Positions 1 to 9,110 of a stretch of DNA of 34,588 nt are shown one piece after another; position 1 is the stretch's first letter; each line of letters begins with the position of its first letter. The notes under the pieces are model-generated. The model did not search any database. It was not told the DNA's origin and saw only the letters and a list, made by a program, of their open reading frames with translations. Origin of the DNA: Gammaproteobacteria bacterium (GTDB lineage: Bacteria > Pseudomonadota > Gammaproteobacteria > DRLM01); contig JAHFRV010000034.1 of NCBI GenBank assembly GCA_023266095.1, positions 1 to 34,588 on the forward strand, given 5' to 3'. The translations under genes were made by a program, and so were the position numbers.

Positions 1-1
1 A

Positions 2-3000
2 GCGCTTGCCTATAACGCCAATAACTTGTTATCCACCCTCAGCGATGCTTCGGGACAGACCACCACGTTCACCTACGGCGCGGACAACCGCATCAGCGCT
101 ATCACCGACCCGGCGGGGCGTACAGCGAGCTACCAATATGACAGCGCCGGCAACCTGGTCGCCGTCACCAACCCCGGCGGCTTTGCCACCACCTACGCCT
201 ACGACAGCAGTCACAACCCCACCAGCGTCACCGATCCGGCCGGCAAACAAACCTTCTTCACCGCCGACGCCAATGATCGCCTGGCTACTGTATCCGGCGC
301 TGGCGGCGCCAACAAGATGACTCTGGAATACGCCGTGCCCGCGGCGGACAAGATGACTATCACTGACAGCCTGGGCAACAAGACCGTCCTGACCTACGAC
401 AATTTCGCCAACGTCACCCACGCCGTAGACTCCATGCGGAACAGCACCAGCTTCACCTATGACGGCGATCTCAACCTCACCCGCGTCACCGATCCGAAGG
501 GGCGCCAGACGCTGTTGACGTATGACAGCCGGGGCAATCGGCTATCCAACACCGACGCCGCCGGCCATACGGTGAGCTTTACCTATGAGCCCCAGTTCAA
601 CCGCATGACCAGCTTGACGGATGCCAACGGCCACGTCACCGGCTTCCAATACGACACTGCGGGCAATCTGGCGGCGCAGATTTACCCCAACGGCGCGAAA
701 GAGTCCTACGGTTACGACGCCAAAGGGCAACTGACCAGCAAGACCGACCGCAAGAATCAAACTATCCACTACGCGTACAATGCCCGCGGCCTGCTCACCA
801 AGAAGACCTTCCCGGACAGCACCGCGCACGCCTTCACGTACGATAGTCGCGGCGATCTCACCGGCGCCACGGACGCGAACGGCGCCATCGTCTTCAGCTA
901 CGATGGCGCGGATCGCCTGACCAAGGTGCTCTACCCCGGAGGAGATGCCGTCTCCTATAACTACGACGCCGCCAACAACCGGACCAAGATAACCTATCCC
1001 GACGGAACAACGCTGAATTATGCCTACGACGCCCTCAATCGGCTGGTGAGCATCAGCTCCGCGGCGGGCCAGGTGGTGGCGAGCTACACCTATGACAACG
1101 CCGGCCGCGTCGTGCAGCGAAACTTGCAGAACGGCACCTACACTACCTACAGCTATGACCAGGCCAACCGCTTAACGGACCTGATCAACCGCAAGTCCAC
1201 CGCCGATATCATCTCGCGATTCGGATATAGCTATGACCCCCTGGGCAATCGCACCAGCATGACGACCTTGGCGGGGACCACGCAGTACACCTACGACGCC
1301 CTCGACCAGTTGACCAAGGTCGTCAATCCGGATAGCTCCTCGACCCGCTATGACTTCGATCCCGCCGGCAACCGTACCGCCGTCATCGGTAATCAGACGA
1401 CGAACTACAGCGCTAACATTCTCAACCAATACCTGACGGTCGGACCCGATAGTTATAGCTACGATGCCAACGGCAACCTCACCAAAAAATCGACATCCGT
1501 GGGCGACACGACCTATACCTACGACTTCGAAAATCATTTGGTGCAGGTCATCACGCCCACTGAAACGGTTCGCTACACGTACGACCCGTTTGGTCGCCGG
1601 ACCGCCAAGAGGACCTCAGTCGGCACCACCAAGTTCGTGCATGATGGCCTGCGGGTGATTATGGAAAAAGATGACGCGGGCGCGTTCGTCGCGATCTATG
1701 TCCATGGATTGGGCATCGATGAAGTGCTCGTTATGAAGCGCGGCGGGCAGAACTACTACTATGCGCAGGATGGGCTTGATAGCGTAGTCAATCTGACGGA
1801 CGCTACCCAGGTAATCACGGAATCGATCAGCTACGATGCGTACGGCGTACCGAGTCATTTGAGTACGGTCGGAAACCCCTATCTTTTTACAGGACGCGAG
1901 TATGAAGCTGAGTTAGCTCTCTATTTCTACAGAGCCAGATTCTACGATCCGTTCACCGGAAGATTTCTATCCGCTGACCCGATTGGAATCAGTGGGGGAG
2001 ATAGCAATTTCTACCGATATGTAAGTAACAGACCCACTACTTTTGTAGATCCTACTGGATTGGCGTGGGTGGGAACGACTAAGTGGTATAAGCTACCGGC
2101 GCACCGACATATTTTCTTTGACAAGCCTGTAACGATTGGTGGTCAAACATTTAATGACATAGGGTTTGCTCCTGCCTCGAATCCGTTTGGCGGGCCTGGT
2201 GGACATATCACAGGAGAAAATAGCAAATACTACAATCAAATATTGTCAGGTCTTGATGATGACCTATTGGCGAAAGCTGTCGAAGATATTAACTTCGATA
2301 AAAATTATTGCATGTTTAAGTATGATTGCACTCATTGGGAGGAACAGGTTTACAAGAGGTACAAGGAGTTGGCTGGCGACGGCGGAAGCGATCCTCGGAC
2401 CGGCGATAACGACAATTCTGCCTTTTGCAGTCTTTTTCCTCTTACCTGTCAAGAGTTGTGCACGGCGGGGCAGACGCAGTTTTGCAACGGCGGCAATCCC
2501 AGTTGTGAGACTTCCAACACCTGTGCGGGAGATCCCACATTTATCCAAATCGCGGTTGGCAACAATCCGGCGAATTCACGTGGGATCTTGTCAAAGCTGA
2601 AGCTGCCTTCCAATGAGTTAACGGCTAAGATAACCGCACCTGGCGATGGCGCACTTGTGCGCGCCACTGTTCCCATTTTCGGCCTTGGCTTCGGAGATGA
2701 TTTTAATGAGTACCGCCTGGAGTATGGGGCAGGCGACAAGCCGGAGAGCTGGACCACCATAGCCACATCCACCACGCCGCAATTGAAGGACGTTACAGGC
2801 GCCGACTTGGATGATACCGCCGACACCACCATACACGGCAACCTTGCCGATTGGGATACCGGCCTACGTAACTATATCTATCCGCCGCTCTACCCCAAGG
2901 ATCATCCCATCGATCTGAAGGGCACATACACCCTCCGTTTTGTGGTGACGGGCAAAGACGGCAAGACCGCGGAAGATCGCGTCAGCGTCACGGTGGCCGA

Positions 3001-5077
3001 CGTCATTCCCAACGCTTGGGGTGGTGAGGTCATCAGCACTGACAAGCGGCTGACACTAGTGGTACCCGAGCAAGCCATCCATGACAGCTTCCGGTTGATC
3101 GCGGCGCAGCCCGTGGAGAAATCTCCAGTGGCCTTGCCCGCGGACCGCAAGATGATCGGATCGGTGTACGAGCTGCGCGAGCCGGACGAGCGGTTTACCA
3201 AGGACGCGACGTTGGCGATGCAGCTCAGTGAGGCAGACATCACAGGTCTGACCCCGGACTCCGTCGGTATCTATGCCTATAACGACAAGACCAAGGCCTG
3301 GGAACATCTGAACTCTCGGCGGCCCGACGGCCGGTTTGAGGTTGAGACGACGATACGAACGCTTAGTCCCTACTACGCACTGATGGTGAGTGCAAAACCC
3401 GGTGAGGGTTCGGTGGCCGTCAGCGCGCGTGCCCCCAGCGCAGCTATGCAGAAGGTTGCCGCAACCAGCGCAGGCGCCGGACCGTACCTAATCAAAGAAG
3501 ACTTCGAGCAGGGTCCGGCAGGCTGGTCCAAGCGCGACAGTGATGTCGGCGCGACGCTGACGCTCGACAAGACAGCCACCTTCGACGGGTCGCAGGCCTT
3601 GAAGATCATGGATACCGATGGCGGAGGCAACTTCGCCATCAACGTTGGGGTGGCCGCCTTCGATGCCCGTGACTATCCGCTGGTGCAGTTCGACTACCGC
3701 ATTGCGGCCGGGGTCAAGACCAACTTCCTGGTGAAGGTGGCGGGACGCTGGTATGACATCGGCTTCACCGACGATGCCAAGGAACTTGAGAACAAGCGCG
3801 TCAACATCGCTCATATCGGTGATATCGCGGGCGTGATCGCGGACGGCCAATGGCATACGGCGCAGTTCAATCTTTACGACATGCTGCGGACCAAGACGGG
3901 CAACACTCAAGTCGAGACCATGATCATGGCCGACTGGGATGTGCCGGGTTATATGAAACTGACTTTCGGACACAATGCCAAGGGCGCGAGCTATTACATT
4001 GACAATTTCAGCGTCGCCCAAGAGCGTGCCGCTGGCCTGCGTTTGGATGACGATTCCGTACTGGTGGACAACTTCAACCAGAAGAAGGCCACCAATGCGC
4101 TGGGCGGTGTGACATCGGTGTTCACGGATGGGCAGCACGGTCATCTCAAGGTGGACTACGCCGCCGCAGACGCTGACGGCAAGGGTAGCGCGCTGGCGTT
4201 GAACTACGACGTCACCGCGGACAGTAGCTACGCCGGCTATGCCACCGCCTTGCCGCCGCTGGATTTGAGGGGATACCAGCTACTCACGTTTGCTTTGCGT
4301 GACTTGTCCGCCGACGAGGATATGACCCTCGGCCTCAAGGACGGCACGGGGCGCGAACACAAGGTCTCGATCCGCCGTTATGTTCAGTCGGCCCCGGTCG
4401 AGGGGTGGCAACATGTCAGCATACCGCTGGCGGCCTATACCGACCCGTTAGATTGGTCCGCCATCGCGAGTGTGAGCTTCTCCTTCGAGCATGGTCACAA
4501 CACCAAAGGCAATATGCTGCTTGATGATGTGGCGTTCCAGCGGTACTTGCTGGCGCTGCCGGTGCAAGACTTCGAAGGCAAGGACGGCCTTAACCTCCTC
4601 AGGGGCAAGAACTGGACCTTCAGCCGGGGTGCCGCGGCCGTGAACGGCGTGGAGGCGAAGGACGGTGGCAACGGCATCTACGGCATCGCTTACGGCGGTA
4701 ACATCGGCGACGTGTTCGGCTATGACAGCGGCCTCAACTTCGGCGGCTGGACCATGCAGTTGGGCGGCATAGACTGCTCGCGTTGCGGCACGTTGCGCTT
4801 CCGCATCCGCGGCGCCGAAGGCAGCGAGACGCCCAACATCTATCTCGGCGACGGCAATCTTCGCTGGCCGGTGGAGCTGGCCAAACGGGTTCAGGTGACC
4901 AAGGACTGGCAGGAGCTGGAGATACCCTTGGATGCGTACGCCGAGTACATCGATCTGACCCATCTGGAAGAGCTACAGGTGGTGTTCGAGTGGCAGAAGA
5001 TGTCGGGCACGGTGTACCTCGACGACCTGCGGTTTGGTGTTCGCCCTATTGAGATGCTTGGCCGCTCAGCGCACTGA
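2..5077 (+). CDS. YD-repeat/RHS core protein with C-terminal Ig-like and carbohydrate-binding-like modules (5' partial)
   Basis: The reading frame is open at base 2, so the N terminus lies outside the window and 1691 residues are visible. Bases 2 to about 1800 encode many YD repeats (pattern YDxxGNL or YDAxNRL, about 20 residues each), the building block of RHS shells. The RHS core follows (YDAYG, LYFYRARFYDP, GRFLSADPIG), ending at DPTGL, base 2062. Bases 2063-2365 encode a variable domain with His codons at 2102 and 2108 and a YDCTHW motif (Cys codon 2327), suggestive of a permuted papain-like fold. A six-Cys linker (about 2418-2525), an Ig-like segment (about 2610-3000), a ZU5-like segment (about 3020-3385) and three jelly-roll-like modules (about 3482-4030, 4055-4535, 4562-5050) complete it. 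RHS proteins are normally surface or secreted and end in a toxin tip, so this long tail is unusual. The stop is TGA at 5075. It could be an adhesin or polysaccharide-binding shell rather than a toxin. RHS identity is firm; function is inference. Confidence 0.9.
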   Translation, partial: ALAYNANNLLSTLSDASGQTTTFTYGADNRISAITDPAGRTASYQYDSAGNLVAVTNPGGFATTYAYDSSHNPTSVTDPAGKQTFFTADANDRLATVSGAGGANKMTLEYAVPAADKMTITDSLGNKTVLTYDNFANVTHAVDSMRNSTSFTYDGDLNLTRVTDPKGRQTLLTYDSRGNRLSNTDAAGHTVSFTYEPQFNRMTSLTDANGHVTGFQYDTAGNLAAQIYPNGAKESYGYDAKGQLTSKTDRKNQTIHYAYNARGLLTKKTFPDSTAHAFTYDSRGDLTGATDANGAIVFSYDGADRLTKVLYPGGDAVSYNYDAANNRTKITYPDGTTLNYAYDALNRLVSISSAAGQVVASYTYDNAGRVVQRNLQNGTYTTYSYDQANRLTDLINRKSTADIISRFGYSYDPLGNRTSMTTLAGTTQYTYDALDQLTKVVNPDSSSTRYDFDPAGNRTAVIGNQTTNYSANILNQYLTVGPDSYSYDANGNLTKKSTSVGDTTYTYDFENHLVQVITPTETVRYTYDPFGRRTAKRTSVGTTKFVHDGLRVIMEKDDAGAFVAIYVHGLGIDEVLVMKRGGQNYYYAQDGLDSVVNLTDATQVITESISYDAYGVPSHLSTVGNPYLFTGREYEAELALYFYRARFYDPFTGRFLSADPIGISGGDSNFYRYVSNRPTTFVDPTGLAWVGTTKWYKLPAHRHIFFDKPVTIGGQTFNDIGFAPASNPFGGPGGHITGENSKYYNQILSGLDDDLLAKAVEDINFDKNYCMFKYDCTHWEEQVYKRYKELAGDGGSDPRTGDNDNSAFCSLFPLTCQELCTAGQTQFCNGGNPSCETSNTCAGDPTFIQIAVGNNPANSRGILSKLKLPSNELTAKITAPGDGALVRATVPIFGLGFGDDFNEYRLEYGAGDKPESWTTIATSTTPQLKDVTGADLDDTADTTIHGNLADWDTGLRNYIYPPLYPKDHPIDLKGTYTLRFVVTGKDGKTAEDRVSVTVADVIPNAWGGEVISTDKRLTLVVPEQAIHDSFRLIAAQPVEKSPVALPADRKMIGSVYELREPDERFTKDATLAMQLSEADITGLTPDSVGIYAYNDKTKAWEHLNSRRPDGRFEVETTIRTLSPYYALMVSAKPGEGSVAVSARAPSAAMQKVAATSAGAGPYLIKEDFEQGPAGWSKRDSDVGATLTLDKTATFDGSQALKIMDTDGGGNFAINVGVAAFDARDYPLVQFDYRIAAGVKTNFLVKVAGRWYDIGFTDDAKELENKRVNIAHIGDIAGVIADGQWHTAQFNLYDMLRTKTGNTQVETMIMADWDVPGYMKLTFGHNAKGASYYIDNFSVAQERAAGLRLDDDSVLVDNFNQKKATNALGGVTSVFTDGQHGHLKVDYAAADADGKGSALALNYDVTADSSYAGYATALPPLDLRGYQLLTFALRDLSADEDMTLGLKDGTGREHKVSIRRYVQSAPVEGWQHVSIPLAAYTDPLDWSAIASVSFSFEHGHNTKGNMLLDDVAFQRYLLALPVQDFEGKDGLNLLRGKNWTFSRGAAAVNGVEAKDGGNGIYGIAYGGNIGDVFGYDSGLNFGGWTMQLGGIDCSRCGTLRFRIRGAEGSETPNIYLGDGNLRWPVELAKRVQVTKDWQELEIPLDAYAEYIDLTHLEELQVVFEWQKMSGTVYLDDLRFGVRPIEMLGRSAH

Positions 5078-5267
5078 GCTTAGGATGAATGTGGTCTCTG
5101 AATAGATGAGAGCATCGTCATGTTCACAGCGGATCGCCAGAATCTCCGGCGGTTTCATTGCCGGCAACACACTCTCCAGAAAAACAATTGCAAGAATCAA
5201 TGTGGCGAGGGCATCAAGCCAGCGACAGCCATTGCTCGATATTTTACGCGCGTGGCCTGGCCTTGCT

Positions 5268-6806
5268 TCATTTCATTGATGCCAGCACAAACGCCGGCAA
5301 CAACAACCAGGCGAACTCGTCGAACCAGCCAAACACCCATCCCTCAGCCGCATACATGCCGACGAAGATCACACACATAATGATGTGAACGGCGCGAACG
5401 GTGATGGAAGAGCGCGGCAACCCCACAGCCTGATCACGGTGATATTTCGGGGTTCGGAACCAATCGAGATTGAGGTGGAACAGACCCTTGATATTGCCTG
5501 TCACATAGGTTGGGATAACGCTCCAGGCATACCAAACCATCATGGGCAGGTGGAGCACATCACGGTAGCGTCGTGTCTTGGCGAGGATCATCACCAAGGG
5601 TTCGATGATATTGGACAAGAGGCAGAAATAGAGCAGGATCACGAAAGGTAGCTTCACCTGCCCGATGACGAACAAATAGAATTCGACCGGATAACTGTTC
5701 CAGGCGAGGATCAGCCAGAGGATGCTGATTATGCCGATGGCGATGGCCAAACCTGTGAGTAGGGTGGTTGTGAAATAAGCGTTCTGTCGGAATGCGGAGA
5801 GCTTTTCCACGACCGTCAAGCGGGATGAGGTGATGATGGGCCAGAAATAGTCTCTGAGCGCACGGGCGGAACCTGAGGCCCAGCGTTCTTGTTGGCGGCG
5901 ATAGTGGTCATAGGTAAACGGGACCTCGCCGTAGTTCACCACTGAGCCGTCGTACACGCCCTTCCACCCGGCAAGCCAGAGGCGGTCGGTCAAGTCCAGA
6001 TCCTCGGTCAGATGTCCGGGCGTGAAGCCGCCGACCGCGGCCACGGCGTCGAGACGGAATAAGGTGCAGCACCCGGAGAAAAGCGTCGGATGGCCGAGCC
6101 GCTGGCGTCCTTCGAAATCCACGTAATAGCAGCCTTCCTCTACGAAGGACACATACTTCTGGAACAGATTCATGCCCTGTGGGAAGGATATGCGTTTGGT
6201 CTGGACGAAGGCGGTGGTGTCGTTTGCCTCCAACACACCGAGCGTGCGCTCCAGCGCGTCGGATTGAGGGTGCCAGTCCGCATCCAGCAAATACATCAGC
6301 TCGATGTCCCGGCTGTGTAGATACTCTTGGACCTTACGTAGGCTACCTGCCTTGTAGCCCACGTTCTTGGGACGATGGAATAGCACGAAGCCTGGGGATT
6401 CCCATATCTCTATGGGTTCGCACGCGCCTGCGCGTCGCCCAAGTTCCATTTCTTGGATGAAGGGATGGCTATCCCTCAGTACGCAGCCCCGCTCCTTCGC
6501 GAGGGCTCTTAACGATTCGACGACCGTGGGATCAGTGGAATCGTCCGCCAGGACGATGAGCTTGTTCCGGTAGGTCAATGCTTCGCAGGCCTTGAGTGTC
6601 TTCTCGAGTACGTGTTCTTCGTTGAAGGAGACGATCACCACGGCGATGCGACGTCCGGAGTGAGGGACGCGTTTGATAACCAGGCTGCGCAGACTCCCCC
6701 AGCCATAGAGGAAATTGAAGAAAGCGAAAAACGAAAACGACACAAGCAACATGCCCTGGATGGCGAGTAAGAGGACGGCAAACCATGGCCATTCCGTTAT
6801 GGTCAT
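5268..6806 (-). CDS. Membrane glycosyltransferase family 2, cellulose/curdlan-synthase-like
   Basis: This is a processive GT2-type enzyme of 512 residues, likely polymerising a beta-glucan from a nucleotide sugar at the inner membrane. Visible motifs in order: an N-terminal membrane segment (residues 8-35), the VSFNE strand, DDS (88-90), DAD (175-177), TED (267-269) and the QxxRW signature as QQERW (305-309), then four or five C-terminal membrane helices. There is no PilZ domain, unlike BcsA. I chose ATG 6806 because it overlaps the upstream stop as ATGA and has GGGAG five bases before it; an ATG at 6830 has no ribosome site. It is the last gene of a four-gene operon and converges on the RHS gene. 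Its neighbour at 7462-8355 is GH17-like, which favours a beta-1,3 or mixed glucan over cellulose. The product linkage cannot be read from sequence. Confidence 0.88.
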   Translation of the reverse strand: MTITEWPWFAVLLLAIQGMLLVSFSFFAFFNFLYGWGSLRSLVIKRVPHSGRRIAVVIVSFNEEHVLEKTLKACEALTYRNKLIVLADDSTDPTVVESLRALAKERGCVLRDSHPFIQEMELGRRAGACEPIEIWESPGFVLFHRPKNVGYKAGSLRKVQEYLHSRDIELMYLLDADWHPQSDALERTLGVLEANDTTAFVQTKRISFPQGMNLFQKYVSFVEEGCYYVDFEGRQRLGHPTLFSGCCTLFRLDAVAAVGGFTPGHLTEDLDLTDRLWLAGWKGVYDGSVVNYGEVPFTYDHYRRQQERWASGSARALRDYFWPIITSSRLTVVEKLSAFRQNAYFTTTLLTGLAIAIGIISILWLILAWNSYPVEFYLFVIGQVKLPFVILLYFCLLSNIIEPLVMILAKTRRYRDVLHLPMMVWYAWSVIPTYVTGNIKGLFHLNLDWFRTPKYHRDQAVGLPRSSITVRAVHIIMCVIFVGMYAAEGWVFGWFDEFAWLLLPAFVLASMK

Positions 6807-7465
6807 GGCTGCTCCCGACGATGAACCCATCGGGAAAGGATGGCCCCAGCAACGAGGATCAGGAGCGCCGTGACGATGGGCAACAGGCTTCTATAGCTAC
6901 TGCCACCCAACAGCGCTCGGGCTGACGCTGCGCTAGGCGGATCGATGGTCGGGGCTGGACCGAACCAATAAAATCCGAGGCCTTGCGTCGTATAGGCCAC
7001 GACATCCAGCGGATGAGGGCCGTCATCGATATCGAGTACGGCGCGCAGGGGTTGGGGCTGATGAGCGAGCCATTGACCGTCTCTTAGCTCGAGCAGTGGG
7101 GAGTCGGCGTAGTGTTTGTCCAAGTAAATCGTTGCTCGCGTGACCCTGGTGGTGAGCCCATCGGGGGCGACGATCATCAGGGATCGGGTTCCATCCGACT
7201 TTTCCAACTCCCGCAGGATGAGATGTGCATGGTTCACGCCCGGGGCGGATATGGCGATAAGCCGCACCGATCCCGTGCGAGGTTGGCCAGTAAGCAACCC
7301 GTGCGTTCCAGTTAGCTCGACCCACTGTCGCGCGCCCGTATCACGGCCACCTGAACTGCTGAAACCACCTAGGCCGGGAACGGCGCTGCCAGACGCGGTT
7401 GCATCGCGGGCCTCTACCAACAGCGAGACCGTGAGGACACACAGCATTAGAATGCAGTGCATCAT
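6803..7465 (-). CDS. Secreted or membrane-anchored protein of unknown function in the glucan operon
   Basis: The protein has 220 residues and I do not recognise the family. It begins with a hydrophobic signal-like stretch (residues 1-24, MMHCILMLCVLTV and onward). A soluble, probably periplasmic region with beta-rich character follows. It ends in a transmembrane helix (SLLPIVTALLILVAGAIL) and a basic tail, RWVHRREQP. The topology is therefore periplasmic domain with a C-terminal anchor. The start is ATG 7465, which overlaps the GH17-like stop as ATGA, with AGGA ten bases upstream; an earlier in-frame ATG at 7537 would intrude 76 bases into the upstream gene. Its own stop overlaps the GT2 start. 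Position between a glucanase and a synthase suggests an accessory role in polymer export or remodelling; that is inference from context only. Confidence 0.75.
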   Translation of the reverse strand: MMHCILMLCVLTVSLLVEARDATASGSAVPGLGGFSSSGGRDTGARQWVELTGTHGLLTGQPRTGSVRLIAISAPGVNHAHLILRELEKSDGTRSLMIVAPDGLTTRVTRATIYLDKHYADSPLLELRDGQWLAHQPQPLRAVLDIDDGPHPLDVVAYTTQGLGFYWFGPAPTIDPPSAASARALLGGSSYRSLLPIVTALLILVAGAILSRWVHRREQP

Positions 7466-8355
7466 GGTGCGGTATTCCTGGTCATGAACCAGCGGGCCGC
7501 TATTTTCGGCGACCCATCCGAGCGATACAAACCCCAATGGGCCTCGACGTCGCCTCGGCTAAGGGCCGCGGGTTTCCAAGCTTGGTCGTAGGCCTCGAAG
7601 TAGAAAAAGGAAATGCGGGTCGATTCGAGTGCCTGGAAGAACTTGAGCTGTGTTTCTTCATCGGCACCCGGCACGCCCGCGCTGGGAAATCCCGCCTCCT
7701 TGAGAATCACCGGACGGCCGCTGGTGGAGGTCAGGAAATCGTAACGCGCGAGTATCCAATCAACCGCCTGGGTGGGATCCGCCTGCGCGGCCCAGAACGG
7801 GTGCGCGAGGGGAAAGAGCCAATCGGAGTGGGTCAGCAACCACGCCCGATAAGGGCCCTTCAGATAGCTGTCGATGGGTTCGGAGGTCGTCACGGGTCGT
7901 CCTGTCAGTTTGCGGAGTTCGGCCATCCTCGCAGCCAATTCTTCAGGTTGATAGCGGATGCCCAGCCCCTCATTCCCCAAGCAATAGCCATCGACAAAAT
8001 CCCGTTGCGCGAGGGCGTGTTGCCATTCCTCCCGATCGCGCGGATCCCAGATGCCCATGATAATCGTGCCATCGAAACCGACTTCGCGCGCCAGCTTCGG
8101 AATCAAACCGAGTGTCCCCGCCGCGCTGTAGGTTACCAGTCCCCTCACGCCCGCGGACCTCAACGCATGCAGATCTTGCAAAATTTGGCTAATGGTCTGG
8201 GCAGAGGGCTGCGCCGGAGAGAACATGCGGGGATTGTAAGCGACGGCAGGGGGGATGTGTTTCAGCGTAATGCGCACGTCTGCTCCAAACGCTGTGTGGC
8301 TCGCCACGAGCAGCACCAGCAATGACGCCACAAACTTCATAAGGCGGAATATCAC
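7462..8355 (-). CDS. GH17-like beta-1,3-glucanase or glucan transglycosylase
   Basis: The protein has 297 residues: a signal peptide (about 1-24, ending near AFG-A) and one TIM-barrel-sized domain. GH17 hallmarks are visible: YNPRMFSP near the N terminus, the acid/base motif GNEG with Glu129, and the nucleophile motif KEAGFPS with Glu220, which parallels E-x-GWPS of plant and fungal GH17 enzymes; FFYFEAYDQAWK and EAHWGLY follow. GH17 domains in bacteria such as the NdvB/NdvC-type systems act on beta-1,3 glucans made by a partner GT2, and the same pairing occurs here. The start is GTG 8355 (GTGA overlap with the upstream stop, AGGAG eleven bases before); ATG 8340 is an alternative that would keep most of the signal peptide. 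Whether it hydrolyses or transfers is not decidable here. Confidence 0.85.
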   Translation of the reverse strand: MIFRLMKFVASLLVLLVASHTAFGADVRITLKHIPPAVAYNPRMFSPAQPSAQTISQILQDLHALRSAGVRGLVTYSAAGTLGLIPKLAREVGFDGTIIMGIWDPRDREEWQHALAQRDFVDGYCLGNEGLGIRYQPEELAARMAELRKLTGRPVTTSEPIDSYLKGPYRAWLLTHSDWLFPLAHPFWAAQADPTQAVDWILARYDFLTSTSGRPVILKEAGFPSAGVPGADEETQLKFFQALESTRISFFYFEAYDQAWKPAALSRGDVEAHWGLYRSDGSPKIAARWFMTRNTAP

Positions 8356-9110
8356 TGGGCGTCGTTCTCCTCTGGCACCTTCTCAGCGGAAGACTCTGTG
8401 ATGCCGCATGATGATATATACCCAGTGAAGAATAACGCAGCGGTAGCACGCTTTTCCAAGTGCCACGCCAAGAATCCGGCTATAAGTGTCAGTGCCAACA
8501 ATAGCGCGGCTACCAGCCTGACGTCGCCGGCGAAATACGCCTGGCCGGGTGTTAATAGCATCATGATCAGCAATAGCAGGTATCCAACCACCAGTACTCC
8601 GCTCATGGGTTGCTCGGCCCGCAGCTTGGCAATGCGGGCCGCGGCGGTTGGACATTTGAGGTGAACGAAGTCATATAACAAGTCGATGCGAGCGTTACTG
8701 TAAGGGGATTTTTTCAGTTTATCCAAAAATGTGAATATCCTGCTGTCGCCAGCAAGACAACTGTTACTCGTATCCCTATTGGTTTGGTCAGGTTTAACGA
8801 CCATGGCAAGAAATGAATCGAGAGATGACTCGCCATAACTCGCTAACATCAAACGATAGATGCGAAACCAAATGCCACCCAGTAATGAACCAATAAGATA
8901 CGATATGAGCAGGTTGCCGAGTAATACGAACGCAAATGGTGCGGCAGTGTGACCAGGACTAAGAGCGCCTGTAGACCATGTTGTGACGACTTGTACGGTG
9001 ACGTCTGGCCCCAGTAGGAGCAGGGCGGTGAGGGATACCAAACCGGCACCGGGGATAATGCGGCCAATGAGGTCATAGAAGAGCTGCGGAATAATGACGC
9101 TAATGTTCAT
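8352..9110 (-). CDS. Polytopic membrane protein of unknown function, first gene of the glucan operon
   Basis: The protein has 252 residues. About four membrane helices are visible: roughly residues 20-45 and 58-83, then a cytoplasmic loop of about 100 residues, then two helices near the C terminus (VLVVGYLLLLIMMLL and LVAALLLALTLIAGF). The N terminus carries FYDLIGRIIPG, an amphipathic segment I have seen as a recurrent start of bacterial unknown membrane proteins but cannot name. The start is ATG 9110 with AGGTG six bases upstream; the frame stays open to an ATG at 9374, but that extension is polar, unlike a coding N terminus, and lacks a ribosome site. By hand count bases 8701-8880 hold 77 G+C of 180 (43%), lower than the flanking genes, hinting at acquisition. 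Its stop overlaps the GH17-like start. Confidence 0.7.
   Translation of the reverse strand: MNISVIIPQLFYDLIGRIIPGAGLVSLTALLLLGPDVTVQVVTTWSTGALSPGHTAAPFAFVLLGNLLISYLIGSLLGGIWFRIYRLMLASYGESSLDSFLAMVVKPDQTNRDTSNSCLAGDSRIFTFLDKLKKSPYSNARIDLLYDFVHLKCPTAAARIAKLRAEQPMSGVLVVGYLLLLIMMLLTPGQAYFAGDVRLVAALLLALTLIAGFLAWHLEKRATAALFFTGYISSCGITESSAEKVPEENDAQ

Noticed and set aside
5078-5267. A terminator between the convergent RHS and glycosyltransferase genes.
   Set aside because: Only a five-base stem (CCGGC 5146-5150 with GCCGG 5160-5164) was found, with no T-run on either strand.
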